Of a DNA stretch of 64,000 nt, positions 43,474 to 54,258 are shown piece after piece. The stretch's first letter is position 1. Each line of letters starts with the position of its first letter. Under the pieces are notes generated by a model. The model did no database searches and was not told the origin of the DNA. It saw only the letters and a program-made list of their open reading frames with translations. The position numbers and the translations under genes were made by a program. The stretch covers positions 42,501 to 106,500 of the forward strand of contig JAJOZX010003304.1 in the NCBI GenBank assembly GCA_023014485.1, read 5' to 3'. The stretch comes from Bathynomus jamesi (lineage: Eukaryota; Arthropoda; Malacostraca; Isopoda; Cirolanidae).

Positions 43474-44685
43474 CAGGGTGTACATAAAGTCAGGATCTAT
43501 TTTTGTGAAATAATTATTTTTTTCTATTTTTCTTTTCAGAAGCCCTTAGAATGAATACAGAAGAGCGTGTGGCAATAGTAATTTGGCGAATCGAGGGAAA
43601 GAAATACAATGACATCAGAGAGAAGTTTAGAAGGAGATTTCATAAGCCGGGGCCAATAGACAAGACAATACGAAAATTGGTGAACAAATTTAAACGAACG
43701 GGATCTGTAAATGATGAAGCAAGATCAGGACGACCGTGTATGTCAGATCTTACCGTGAATGCAGTACGCGGAATTATCACTGAGGAGCCACGTACGTCCG
43801 TTCGTGCTGCATCACACAGACTCGGCCTCCCGACGTCATCTGTGCACAAAATTCTGAAAGTTAATTTGCGGAAGAAAAGCTATCATTTGCAGGTTTTACA
43901 TGATTTACATGAGGAAGATTTCCCTCGACGAAGTGCTGTGTGTGCTGATCTCGTAGAACAAATCTGGAGTGATAATTTAATGGACAACATTCTCTTTAGT
44001 GATGAAGCCACTTTCCATACCTGTGGAAAAGTAAATCGCCATAACTGTCGAATTTGGGCAGATGAAAGACCGAATGATTTCGTCCAAAATTGGGAAAGAG
44101 ACTCGCCTAAAGTTAATGTCTGGATGGGTTTAACAAAATCTAAGGTTTATGGTCCTTTTTTCTTTGCTGAAGCTACAGTTACGGGGCTTATTTATCTGGA
44201 CATGTTGCAGCAATTCCTTGAACCTCAGCTGATTGGGGATAGGATTGTTAGTACCGTCGTCTATCAACATGATGGTGCTCCTTGTCACTATGCCAAATTG
44301 TTCAGGATTATCTAAATGGACGTTTTCCAAATCGCTGGATCGGACGCGGAAGCAACAGACCTTGGCCAGCGAGATGACCAGATTTAACCCCTTTAGATTT
44401 CTTTGCATGGGGCTTTATCGAGTCGCACGTCTATCAGACGAAGATTACGAGTCTTGAAAACTTACGTATACGAACTGCTGCAGATAACATAATCCCGCAA
44501 ATGCTCCAGAATGTGTTTAGAAATGCTGCTGAACGATTTAAGCTGTGCAGGGATACTGATGGGCGTCACGTCGAATCCTACTCTTAATTATTTAATAAAT
44601 GTTACCACTTTATCATTTTATGATTGAATTCCATATAATTTCCAAGTGCTTCACAAAAATAGATCCTGACTTTATGTACACCCTG
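43474..44685 (+). mobile_element. Nearly complete mariner/IS630-type transposon
   Basis: Perfect-looking terminal repeats CAGGGTGTACATAAAGTCAG then GATCTATTTTTGTGAA, with the complement ending GTACACCCTG, and TA on both sides (43472-43473, 44686-44687). The 1,212-bp length and one transposase gene are normal for the superfamily. It sits inside the hAT at 43221-46051 and so is younger than it. Confidence 0.9.
43551..44587 (+). pseudogene. Mariner-type DDE transposase, one frameshift and one stop
   Basis: The first 254 codons (to 44315) contain an N-terminal helix-turn-helix DNA-binding region (ERVAIVIWRIEGKKYNDIRE, RKLVNKFKRTGSVND, RSGRP), then the first catalytic Asp151 in NILFSDEATFHTCG and the second, Asp241, in VYQHDGAPCHYA. 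A one-base deletion near 44306 ends that frame. In the next frame DYLNGRFPNRWIGRGSNRPW leads to a TGA at 44382-44384 where a residue before the third aspartate belongs, then PDLTPLDFFAWG, SLENLRIRTAADNI and a stop at 44587. I count about 36 residues between the second and third aspartates. The two lesions and the clean terminal repeats suggest a recently dead copy. Confidence 0.88.
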
Positions 44686-44922
44686 TATTTGTTTTATAAA
44701 AATTGTATCAATTCACCGATAATTTCACTGCTATAGGATAGTATAAATGTAATAAATGATATACAATAAAATTATTGATCGCTATACTTGGAAACACAGA
44801 CCCATAACGCTTTCATTTCCTTAGGCAAAACGTGGATAGTGGAAGCAACTTAGAGAGTTGCTTATGCCTGCTATTATGGTAACGGAATCCTTTTAAAGCG
44901 TTTAATTCATAAGCTTATACTG

Positions 44923-45232
44923 CAGTGGTGGCCAACCGCGGCGCATTGCGCCAAAGGTGGCGCATCAAGTACTTTGAAGTGGCGCATCGAGGTCTAGTAT
45001 GAATTGTGCTAAATTTTCACTTCTAACACTAAATATTAAAAATCAAAGATTTAAGCAGTTAAGATGTAATCTCATTAAGGTAAATATTTTTCACATTATA
45101 TTTCTATTTAAGGTAAATATTATTATATATTTTATTAGTAATTTTTTCACACTTTTTTTTGGCGCATCCGAATTAAACCTAACCTAAAAATGGCACGCAT
45201 CAAAAAATGGTTGGCCACCACGGCCACCACTG
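44923..45232. mobile_element. hAT MITE inside the hAT element
   Basis: CAGTGGTGGCCAACCGCGGC on the left and GGTTGGCCACCACGGCCACCACTG in complement style on the right. GCTTATAC (44913-44920) and GCTTATAG (45233-45240) look like an 8-bp duplication with one change and two extra bases at the left. Contains GGCGCAT repeats and a short CCTAACCTAA tract. Confidence 0.75.
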
Positions 45233-45669
45233 GCTTATAGCATTAAATGACCAAATAACTGGCAATTATTACCAAATATATTTTTAGAAGAAATAAAAGC
45301 TAATTGTAATTAGAGTTTGCTTAATTATGAGTAAATCAAAGTGAAGTTGTTATATTGAGGTTAATGTAGTTCATCAACTGCCTATCCCCTTCCTCCCACG
45401 CCCTCTTCGCCTCCCCCACCCCACAAGTGCACAAATTCAAATATAATTCGAGCGCATTTTTTAAGTGTTCAGTTGTTTATTTGATTTGTGATTGTTACAG
45501 TACGTTCAATGATCTTTGGCTGGATTATGCAGTCTTTTTATTTCTTTGGCAGATAATGATGGCGTGTAAAAGTGTAATTGTATAACTGAAACTTTGTTAT
45601 CTTGTTCGTTCAGTTCTAGACAATTTGAAGAAAAGTGAGACATTATTAAAATTGGTAGGCCTACGCCTA

Positions 45670-45941
45670 GCTATCTTGTCTCATGCGAACTGCAAGAGGT
45701 CCTGCCTCAACTCTATAAACCAAGTTCATTAGTATTAACTATTCCTGCCAGCAGTTCATCCGCCGAACGAAGTTTTTCTGCCATTAAGAGGATCAAAACC
45801 TATTTTAGAAATTCACACGGGCAAGACCACCTTTCCTTTTTATCACTCCTTTATATTGAAAAGAAACTTCTAACTCAATTAAAGGAGAGAACCGATTTTC
45901 ACGATAAAGTAATCGACGCATTTGCAAGAACAGGAGGATAG
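45670..45941 (+). pseudogene. hAT transposase C-terminus (dimerisation domain)
   Basis: One frame reads PSYLVSCELQEVLPQLYKP, LTIPASSSSAERSFSAIKRI, then SFLSLLYIEKKLLTQ and ends DAFARTGG-stop. AERSFSAIKRIKT holds the conserved third catalytic glutamate region and pairs with the family at 18531. The N-terminal and core regions are missing from this copy. Confidence 0.85.
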
Positions 45942-45971
45942 AGCTGGTGTATAAATAAAAGAGGTTGGTGT

Positions 45972-45976
<5 letters not shown>

Positions 45977-46024
<48 letters not shown>
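45977..46024. repeat. (GT)n microsatellite
   Basis: About 48 bases of GT repeat inside the 3' end of the hAT element. Confidence 0.95.
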
Positions 46025-46026
<2 letters not shown>

Positions 46027-46439
46027 ACATTATTGTCACCGATCGCCACTGCTCTCTATTCTCTTTCTAGTATTTATCCTACCAGCTCTCTCTTCTCTCT
46101 CCTATCTATTCTACCATCTCTGTTCTCTACTATCTCTATTATCTACTATCTTTTGAACAATAAAGATTTTGAATTTCAGTGTTCAGACAGACATTAGGAA
46201 CTTATATTACGAAAAATTTAATTATTGTAAGTCCTGTTTAACTATAAGGGAAGAAATGTGATGCTATTTGCAATGTTTTTATTCCTTGTGTGTACTTTGA
46301 TATTACGTAAAATTAAACTTAATTTTAATTTAAAAATACAAACAATATTCAGGACTGAAGAAGAGAAGTTTAAAATTGCAGATATTCCGAGTTCTTGGTC
46401 CAGTTTGTGAGAGTAAGCCTGAGATAATATAAATGTATT

Positions 46440-47575
46440 TGTGATTAGAACGTGTGCATCTGTATGTGTCTCAGAAAAGGAACCCAAAATTGCGGTGCAT
46501 ATTGCTCCTGAAGAATCATGCATTCGAACTAGACAAGTTCCTTCGCAAAGTCCGTGGACATCCAAGCAGGGCCGGATTAAGACATTTAGAGGTCCTAAGT
46601 ACTGAAAAGATTATGGTGCCCCCATATATATGTAATTCAAAATAAAAACGGTACTAAACCGTAAAATAAATTTTTATCTTTCGAAATGAAACAAAACTTC
46701 CATGTATGCTGAAATTAAAATAGCTTCTTTCTAGATTTTCTGATTGCAAAATCCCGGATAATTTCATCGAAGCTGACTCGATGAAGCATGTCCGCTTCTA
46801 TACACAGTAGGGAAAGTGAATCAAGTCTGTCCTGACACATTGTTGTTCTCTGAGGGTTTTTTATTCTTTTCAGCTGAGAAAAAGAGCGTTCTGCGGAGCA
46901 GTTAGTAATCATCAATGTTAGAAAAATACGTAGTGCGATACCTACATTTGGAAATACACATTGTATCCTCTCTTTCACTAGGGTGTCATGAAGATCAATG
47001 TGACTGAATTTCGTTTTTCCTGTTTCATTAAACTTTGAGCGCGTATAACAGTGGAACTGTCGTAGTTCTCCACAGAGATTCATGTTCAAGTCAACAGGGT
47101 ATGAGTCAACTAGCTTTTGGGAACTTTGTGAATATTGTTCGTTAGATAAGTCGAAATCGTTTAGAAAAGAAAAATCTACTCGATACTTCTTTGTACACTT
47201 CCTCTCCTCTTCATATGAGCTTTAAGTGTATCAATTAAAGCGTAGTAAGTCGATACGCGAAAGTTGTGTCTAGGATTAAATGCTGTTTCTGATGCACTGC
47301 CATCATTTCCTTGTTTTGATTTTTCCTATGATGACTACTTCTATGCTTTCTTTGAAATATCAAATTCTTTCAAAAAAAATTTTTTTTTTTGGTGCCCCTG
47401 CCTTGCTGGTGCCCTAAGCACGTGCTTAGTCTGCCTATTGGTTAATCCAAACCTGCATCCAAGTGAGGCCGTAATGAGAGTAGAAAGTACCTGTCCTCTT
47501 TCAAATCCCTCAAATGAAGCTGGTTGCCGCACTTGGGCCGTCCCCAGGCCGATCCTGAATATTTGTTAAAAAAAA
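46440..47575 (+). pseudogene. LINE-3 C-terminus split by a hAT
   Basis: Removing the hAT (46567-47455) and one duplication joins HAFELDKFLRKVRGHPS to EAVMRVESTCPLSNPSNEAG and AVPRPILNIC-stop in one frame. LDKFLRKV followed by RPILNIC parallels LNRFLSKVPDQP and LILNRHSK at 57580-57750. Only the extreme C-terminus of the pol protein is present. Confidence 0.65.
46567..47455 (-). mobile_element. hAT element, internally deleted, perfect 8-bp duplication
   Basis: Ends CAGGGCCGGATTAAGACA and, in complement, CAGGTTTGGATTAACC. CATCCAAG flanks both sides (46559-46566, 47456-47463). The minus strand codes the C-terminal part of a transposase: ALIDTLKAHMKRRGSVQ near 47230, then after a frameshift DLSNEQYSQSSQKLVDSYPV, FPNVGIALRIFLTLMITNCS, AERSFSQLKRIKNPQRTT and IIRDFAIRKSRKKLF (46715-47089). 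The N-terminal half is deleted, so it depends on other copies. Confidence 0.88.
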
Positions 47576-47648
47576 GTTTAAAAAAACTAAGTGCGTGTGT
47601 GTGTGTGTGTATATATATATGTTCTGTAACCTGGTAACAAATGTAATG

Positions 47649-47737
47649 ATGGGGTTGTTTAACCTCCTTCGCAACATCTAAGGTCGTATGACGGAGGGGA
47701 CCTACAGCTTTACGTGGGATCCAAACCACGGGGCGTT
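47649..47737 (-). mobile_element. SINE-C fragment
   Basis: Second copy of the repeat at 12120: GGTTTGGATCCCACGTAAAG then CTGTAGGTCCCC and GATGTTGCGAAGGAGG on the minus strand. Confidence 0.5.
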
Positions 47738-47739
47738 TC

Positions 47740-48545
47740 ATAGTCTGTAACACATGTCTTGCTCAAAATCCCAGTAAATGTTTAAATAAATGAAATGAAA
47801 ATTAAAAGGTTTATTGGCAGACTTATAGTCCATATTGACAAATATTATTAATACAATGACAGTTCATACACTAAGGATAGAAATATATACAGTTGATTAG
47901 AAATAATACAGTAACGTCGAAGTTAAGTGAAGCTGCAGACAGACGTCTTCGTACCAAGAATTCCATAGCTTAGAGGATATAAATGGAAATATCGTTTACT
48001 AAGAAGAGCATAAAAAGTACCTAAAAATAATACCTTCTAAATTTAGAACTTATAACTTCTTTATAAAGGTGCATTCTATGGGAAGTTTTTACCTTCTTTT
48101 GAGTATCAAAGTTTCTTGTCAGATGCTATAACAACTTATTTTAATGATACATAACTTCTTTAGATAGAAGAAACGGTCTTCGAACTTCTTTTTTGAGTGA
48201 TTTCAGACAAAAGAAGATATTTCTATATACAGAAGGTTGTGGGAAGTCTGTTTTTTTGTATGTTTGAGGGAATACAATGTGACTGAGAAGGTAAATAAGT
48301 AAAGTTTGAAATTAGTGTTTATTATAAAAGTAATTATTTCTAGTAAATAAATTCTTATATATTTGAAATAATTCCTATGCTCTGTAAACGAAAGCGCTTG
48401 CCTCACCTCGGATAGTTAGTTAGTTATCCCCTCGTATTCCTTCCTTCCTATAAACCCTCGTCCTTCACTATATATCTCCCTACTCTCAGAGCGTCGTCAG
48501 ATACCCTTTTTTTCGCTTGTTTTCCTTTCCCCCCTTCTGCTTCTT
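47740..48545. other. No gene recognised
   Basis: AT-rich; several AACTTCTTT-like motifs between 48050 and 48195. No coding or element ends. Confidence 0.5.
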
Positions 48546-48549
48546 GGTA

Positions 48550-49080
48550 CTCATAATCAAGATAATTTTAAGTGGGTTCTGAATTACAGTAAATAACGTG
48601 ATAAAGAATGAAGAACTCTAACAACTTTGCAAAGTCTACAAACCTGCCAGGACCAGACCAGGACCCAAATTTTAAGTGTACGAAATGGAATAGCATAAAT
48701 ATTTCTCTTATCTCCTGTACGCAACAAATACGCAAGGATTGAAATTCTTCTTTGAAGACTGTAAAAAAGGTAAATTCTTTTGCGGTATTCCCTACAGAGA
48801 AAAACGAAAAAAAAAAAATAATACAGAAACGGCCAACACTGTAAAAGAAAAGAAAAAGAAGAGAACAAACATAGAGCATGAAAAAAAAAGCATAACGGAA
48901 AACGTAAAGGAAACATAGATAAAGATACAAGTTCTAAAACAGCCATAAATCAAAATAGAACAACAAAGTGATACCACCAAAAGAAAAATGGAGAAAATGA
49001 GGTCAAGTCCAGAAAGAAAATACAAAACAAACCAGACCTAACAACTGAAAAAAATTCGAACAAGAAAACAGAAGTTAAAT
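48550..49080 (+). other. A-rich possible LINE ORF1 remnant
   Basis: The plus strand has a readable piece NLPGPDQDPNFKCTKWNSI followed by lysine-rich frames with stops. It lies upstream, in the same orientation, of the endonuclease and reverse transcriptase remnants at 50801-52410, but I cannot show they belong together. The long minus-strand frames are Phe-rich by composition. Confidence 0.3.
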
Positions 49081-49084
49081 TGTA

Positions 49085-49640
49085 TGGAAGAAAAGGCTCA
49101 CTTTAACATATTGCTTCCCAGGAACCTCACACTAACATATTGCTTCCCAGGAACCTCACACTAACATATTGCTTCCCAGGAACCTCACTTTAACATATTG
49201 CTTCCCAGTGTTAATCATTTTAACATATTACTTCCCAAAAATAGACATTACACAACCAATTACAGTTACATTACAATAGTTTATAATATTTAGAGATTGA
49301 CTAGTCGAGAAAATGTAAATTTATGGACAACTTAACTTATTATGCTTTGCCATATTTTTTTATAAGGCTAACTAACGAAAATATCACGACCTAACCTAAC
49401 CTAACCTAACCTAACCAATCGTTAGGTCAACTGTACGCCCTTGACGATTGGTTAGGTTAGGTCGTGATATTTTCGTTAGTTGGCCTAGATTACCAACCTC
49501 TTTCTAACCAACCAACTTTTCTCTTTATAACATATTGCTTCCCAGTGTTAATCACTTTAACATATTGCTTCCCAGGAGGGATCTCTTTAACATATTGCTT
49601 CCCGAATGCTTTGGGAAGCAATATGTTAAAGTGATCCAAA
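49085..49640. mobile_element. Foldback with tandem arms (TTTAACATATTGCTTCCCAG)
   Basis: The left side has five tandem units of about 32 bases built on TTAACATATTGCTTCCCAG plus GAACCTCAC. More units occur at 49527-49605, and an inverted unit GGGAAGCAATATGTTAAAGT closes the right end. A TTAGG palindrome (49370-49487) lies in between. The layout resembles Foldback/Galileo-type elements with tandem repeats in the arms, but the family is unknown to me. Confidence 0.6.
49370..49487. repeat. TTAGG palindrome
   Basis: AAGGCTAACTAACGAAAATAT, CACGACC and five CCTAA units, then AATCGTTAGGTCAACTGTAC and GCCCTTGACGATTGG, then the inverted half ending GATATTTTCGTTAGTTGGCCT. Same family as 38694-38884 and 32509-32612. 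Confidence 0.75.
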
Positions 49641-49760
49641 GAAAATTCTATTTAAAAATAATGTAAATACATGGATGGGCGGTGCAACTAGTCTCATCCA
49701 GTTTTCTGCATATATCATAAAAAATATATGAAGAAAATCCCCCAAATCAGTTTAATTCTG

Positions 49761-49815
49761 CACCTGAAGAAGGAAGGTTGGACGTATATTTTCGAAAGTC
49801 CTGTCCTTGTTTCCT
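49761..49815 (+). other. Weak hammerhead-like motif
   Basis: CTGAAGA (49764-49770) and GAAA (49794-49797) with only a three or four pair hairpin between. It lies in a sequence with no clear foldback. Low confidence. Confidence 0.25.
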
Positions 49816-49862
49816 TTAGTTTTGGTTTGCTTTAATTATTATTTAATTACTGAAAAAGGAGA

Positions 49863-50222
49863 CTGTAGACACCAATCGACCAGGAAAGTACTCGTAGGGG
49901 GAGGGGACGTTAGACAGAAGAGAGAGAATACTGGAACTCCCGTTTCTCGTGTCACTTTCCTCCTTAGCTGATCTTTTTCCGTGTCTCATCTACCCTGTGA
50001 GCAGTCCAGCGTGCTTTCAAACACATACTTCTCTCTCTCTGTTCCTCACTGCACATACATGCGCCTTACACACTACACAGTCTTTTCAAAATTTATATTA
50101 GAAAACAGAAGGCATCGTTGGCCCTTGGAGACCTTGTTTTCGGCTCTCCTATTTCTATGGGGTCACTTTTGCCGGCGCTCGCCCTTGACCCCCTCCCCCC
50201 CACTTCTTCCTACATCTAAAAA
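49863..50222 (+). mobile_element. Interspersed repeat with LINE-4-like tail, copy 2
   Basis: Matches 39972-40335 through most of its length, with a CT repeat where the other has CA. Ends with CTTGGAGACC, TTTTCGGCTCTCC and GGCGCTCGCCC hairpin. Confidence 0.6.
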
Positions 50223-50482
50223 AATTATTTTAATGTTTTAAATTTTTTAGTCTTTGAGAATTTTCATTTTATAAATATTGGATTACAACTCAAGCAGTAA
50301 TGTTTCTGGGGGTGATGAGCCACGTACGGAAGCCACGTTGGTACTTAACCCTCTATGTACTTAGCAATGATGGTGCGAGTTGCTCGTAACTTGAATAGAT
50401 GCATTGTAAAAAGCAGTACTTTGTAAAAAGAGATAATCTTTTGTTTTCTGCCTATCTTAATCTGTTAATACTGCGTCAAACA

Positions 50483-50531
<49 letters not shown>

Positions 50532-50800
50532 AAAAACATGGTTACAATGTTTAAATATTATAGATAAGAAATATAGATACTTCAGATTCGGGACAAAATG
50601 TAAATCCCACCATTTCTATACCTATGCATATCCTATGCGAGATAAGAATATTGTAGATAAGGAAATACGTTATCTTTATCTCTGATCAATGAGCATTTTA
50701 ATTACGGTAACGTTTCAGATAATATAATTTTAATAATCAGCAAAGATCATTAATTAAAATTAAGTTTTTTAACATCTGTAAAAATATCAAATCTGTAAAA
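50223..50800. other. No gene; AC microsatellite
   Basis: AC repeat at 50482-50526. Otherwise AT-rich, with nothing recognisable. Confidence 0.5.
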
Positions 50801-52410
50801 ATCAGACTATCCAAAGACTCTTAGGAGGTAGTCCCAAATGGGGGTTGTCTCCTGCCAAATTGGCGGAAAGAAGTTATGGATACAATCGAAACGGTAGCTA
50901 TGAAAATATGTGAAGAAAACTTTCACAGACGATCGAAGGACGATGAAACATTTTTCCTTGAAGGACAATGAAACAGAAAAACTGACAAGTTGAAGTACAA
51001 AGTAGTACATAAAAACTGTGTTTGTAAATATACAAGATCTTAGTACAAATGTCCTAAACAAATTCTGAAAGGAATTGGAGGAGAAACAAGAACAGACTTT
51101 ACATTTTATTGTGAAAAACATCCTAAAAAGATCGCCAATCCATCTGTAAATATTGTGAAAACTGGATTGCTGGAAAGGAAATCCAAATAGATAAATGCAA
51201 ATTTGGGGGGAATGGATGTAATAGAAAGACAAAAAGGGGGTGTGAGATATACATAGTATATGATAAATGCATTACATAAATGATATTAGGAACGATCAGA
51301 GACGTAGTAAAAAACAACTGAAATCTCTTAACACTACTTAGGGGAGATTTCAATTTCCCATTCATAAAATATACAAAAATAATGAGAGAGGTATTTATTA
51401 ACCAAGATCATAAAGATACAAAGAAAAAGTAGGAACAAGCAAGGATGTTGTTTTCCTGACAGACATGTTTATGTTAACACACAAAGATAAAAAAAACACA
51501 AGAAAAACGCTGAGATAAGTATTCGCAAATAATAGACTCCCAGTTTGTAATAGACTGGGGCTGGATTCTTTCAAGGATAACGCAGCAAAAGACTTCTTGG
51601 AAGGAAACTTATACAAATTCTAAAAAAATATGCAAAGGGAAAAACAAACAAGGGGATAGAGAAACAAATGCGGAAGAAATGGACGATTAATACCGTTTCA
51701 CGAGAGAAACAAAGAGTTTCGAAACTTACATAATAAACGCAGAAACAACGAACTGAAGACGTAATAAAGAAAATCTTGAAGCTGTGATAGATAAATAGCA
51801 ATAATATTATATACAAACTAAATAATTAGTAATAAATAAATAAGATAAAGAAGGATAAAGACTACGCCACTGAAGCGACAGCGAAGCTATTCTTATAACA
51901 TTACCCTCCCTCCAAAAAACAATAATAATTAATAATAATTATTAATAATATAATAACTCTAATGAAAGACGAAAATACACTTCTCACAATCTGAAAAACA
52001 TGACTGAAATGTTAAGGAAACAATACGAATGGGAACAAATAATATAAAATGAGACGCCAACTTTTCTTTGAAGAATTACAAAGCGTCGTGCGATGAAATT
52101 ACATTATCGGTAGGTCCGGACAAAGGAAACGCTAACCCACGCAAACAAATAAAGAAATAGCTACGATTCTGTATTTATTATGAAGACCTTTAAGATTAAG
52201 GTGTACTGAACATTTTGTATAAAGGAAGAGATGGATCACAGATAAAGAACTACAGACCAGTGTCACTGACATTCTACCTCACTATGAAACATTCGGAAGT
52301 GCACTTACGGAGAAAACCTCATAATATTTGGAAGCACATGAAAAATCAGTAAAATTAACATGGATTCAAATCAGAAAGATAAATCTTCTCGCAGCTAATC
52401 AACAACAATA
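50801..52410 (+). pseudogene. Decayed LINE: endonuclease and reverse transcriptase traces
   Basis: Readable pieces in order: LRGDFNFPFIKYTKIM near 51335-51385 (endonuclease GDFN motif), VFLTDMFMLTH, NRLPVCNRLGLDSFKDNAAK near 51525-51590, then GRDGSQIKNYRPVSLT near 52230-52270 (reverse transcriptase) and HGFKSER with FSQLI near 52365-52400. The GDFNFP wording matches the LINE-3 type element at 61380. Stops and frameshifts throughout. SINE-A follows at once. Confidence 0.6.
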
Positions 52411-52420
52411 ATAATATATA

Positions 52421-52679
52421 GTGGTGTAGTGGTTAGCGTCGTTGACTACGAATCCATCAGTTCGAGACCCGGTGACGGCAGCCGGCGCGCAGCAAAACCC
52501 AGCTGTTCATACTTCCACACAAAGAAAGTGGTTAGTAGATAAATGGGTGGCCTAGTGGTTAAGACGCTGGGCTGCTTGTGGGGCGTAGTTTGGATTCACG
52601 TTAAACTGTAGGTCTAAGGTGGAGTGAAAAGTTTGACCTTCGTCAGAATGAACAATTCAGGCGGAAGCTAACCAAAGGT
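52421..52679 (+). mobile_element. SINE-A
   Basis: Both tRNA-like heads: TGGTGTAGTGGTTAGCGTCG with GTTCGAGACCCGG, then TGGCCTAGTGGTTAAGACGC with a worn second B box (GTTTGGATTCACG). It ends in AGCTAACCAAAGG like the other copies. About ten bases are missing between the first A box and B box compared with the others. Confidence 0.85.
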
Positions 52680-52707
52680 TAAAGGTTAAGGTATACCAAA
52701 GGTGGGT

Positions 52708-52743
<36 letters not shown>

Positions 52744-53104
52744 TAAAGATGACAAGAAATAAAGACTGAAATAAATGAATTTGAGTGAAATTATAAGAAA
52801 AAAAAAATTATCAAAATGTATAATGAGATATGATACATTATCAAAAGATCTCTCGATATGACGCTCACGTGACGTCATCATCACCATGCGGTAATTATAA
52901 GGGGGAATAATGAGTATAAATGTGAAGGTAAGATTTTACGTAATATACATTAATTATAGATAAATTAAAGGACGTATAGTAATTAAATTAAAATTTATTA
53001 ATTTATTTATTCTAATAATTTAAAAATGAAATTAAAAATAAATAAATTCAGTGCCATAATTTAAATTAAAAAAAATATATTGCTTAGAATTTGAAGCCAA
53101 AACT
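52680..53104. other. No gene; GT microsatellite
   Basis: GT repeat at 52707-52742, then AT-rich sequence without recognisable features. Confidence 0.5.
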
Positions 53105-53655
53105 AGAGTTATTACATAAGAAATAATAATAAGAGTCAGTGACGAGGGCCAGATACTGGCATAGTGCTCAGATCAAACGAAGCGGCCCATTATCCTAACT
53201 GTCTTATTATTATTAGCCATGGCACCATCGGGAATCGAAGCCAGCGTTCGTAGCTTAGTGTGCAACACCGTTTACCTGAAAGCGAAGTGAAAACACTGAG
53301 CTCAGGGGTTCGAACCCGCGATGATACTGGTAATAATAATAATAATAATCCAAGAATTACACCAATGACCCGCGTTAGTTGGCCTGAGCCCTATAACAGT
53401 TTCTACCCCTCCTGAATAACCAATATTACATACCCGCTCAGCTAAAGGCTCCAGCGGGAGAAATATCTCAAAAAAAGGTACTAAGGTCAGGGATTGGAAC
53501 CCCAAAATGATACTGGAAATAATAATCCAGGAATTACAGCAATGAGCCGCGTTAGTTGGCCTGGACACTATAACAGCTTTTAGTACTCTTGAATGGTCAT
53601 TATTACATACCCACTCAGCTAAGGGCTCCAGCGGGAGAAATATCTCAATAAAGAG
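53105..53655 (+). mobile_element. SINE-B, tandem pair
   Basis: The first tRNA-like head is near 53260-53315 (GGGGTTCGAACCCGCGATGA). Two bodies follow in tandem, each with a GATACTGG(T/A)AATAATAAT stretch, CGTTAGTTGGCCTG, a TATAACAG stretch and CTCAGCTAA-GGCTCCAGCGGGAG (53312-53481 and 53496-53655). The second has a partial head GTCAGGGATTGGAACCCC. The left part (53110-53215) resembles another SINE-B body. Confidence 0.65.
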
Positions 53656-53689
53656 TAAACAAAACAAAAAAAATTAACCAAACTTTGGT

Positions 53690-53820
53690 TGAATTTAATT
53701 TTTTTTTCATCGCAAAATTTTTCTGACATTTTCTACCGTTTAAGCATAAAAAAAAAAAAATAAAAAATAATTGGTTGTCAACAAAAAAAAAAAAAAAAAA
53801 AAATTGGTTGTCAACCTGAC
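53690..53820. repeat. Poly-A/T tracts with a duplicated 15-mer
   Basis: Runs of T then A. ATTGGTTGTCAAC occurs twice, each after an A run. Confidence 0.7.
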
Positions 53821-54020
53821 CAAACCGTTTCACACTTTTCAGCGACCAAAGAGTGTCATTGAGAAGAAACTGGCAAGAAGAAGACGCCAGTAATTGCGGG
53901 TCAATGGGGGAGGAGGAGGCGAGAGGTTGCACAAATTTTGTCAAATTTGTTAAATTTATCCAATTTATGACATTGAAATGCGACAGTTGCGACACTCCAT
54001 ACAGTAAGAACATGGTGTAA

Positions 54021-54062
<42 letters not shown>

Positions 54063-54210
54063 GCGTGTCTCCAAGATAACTCTCAAACGGTCTAACCATT
54101 TGAGAGTTCTGTGGGCAGAGATTTGTGTCTTATGATGCCTTTCCAGTCGACATTTGTTTACATGGAATTTTCATCCATATTTTTTATGTTCTGTTGAATT
54201 GAAATGAAAA

Positions 54211-54258
<48 letters not shown>

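Larger units (their letters stand above)
43221..46051 (+). mobile_element. hAT element with nested insertions
   Basis: Starts CAGTGGCGTTCGATCC and ends GGTGACAATA-type sequence finishing GATCGCCACTG, i.e. CAGTGGCG(A/T)TCG ends in inverted order. CTCTCTAT flanks both sides exactly (43213-43220 and 46052-46059), the 8-bp duplication expected of hAT. Only the C-terminal dimerisation part of its transposase remains (45670-45941). A mariner (43474-44685) and a hAT MITE (44923-45232) inserted later. A GT repeat lies near the 3' end. Confidence 0.85.

Noticed and set aside
48568..49025. Overlapping 120-codon minus-strand frames that look like membrane proteins
   Set aside because: Phe-rich only because the plus strand is A-rich. 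Two overlapping frames show the same bias.
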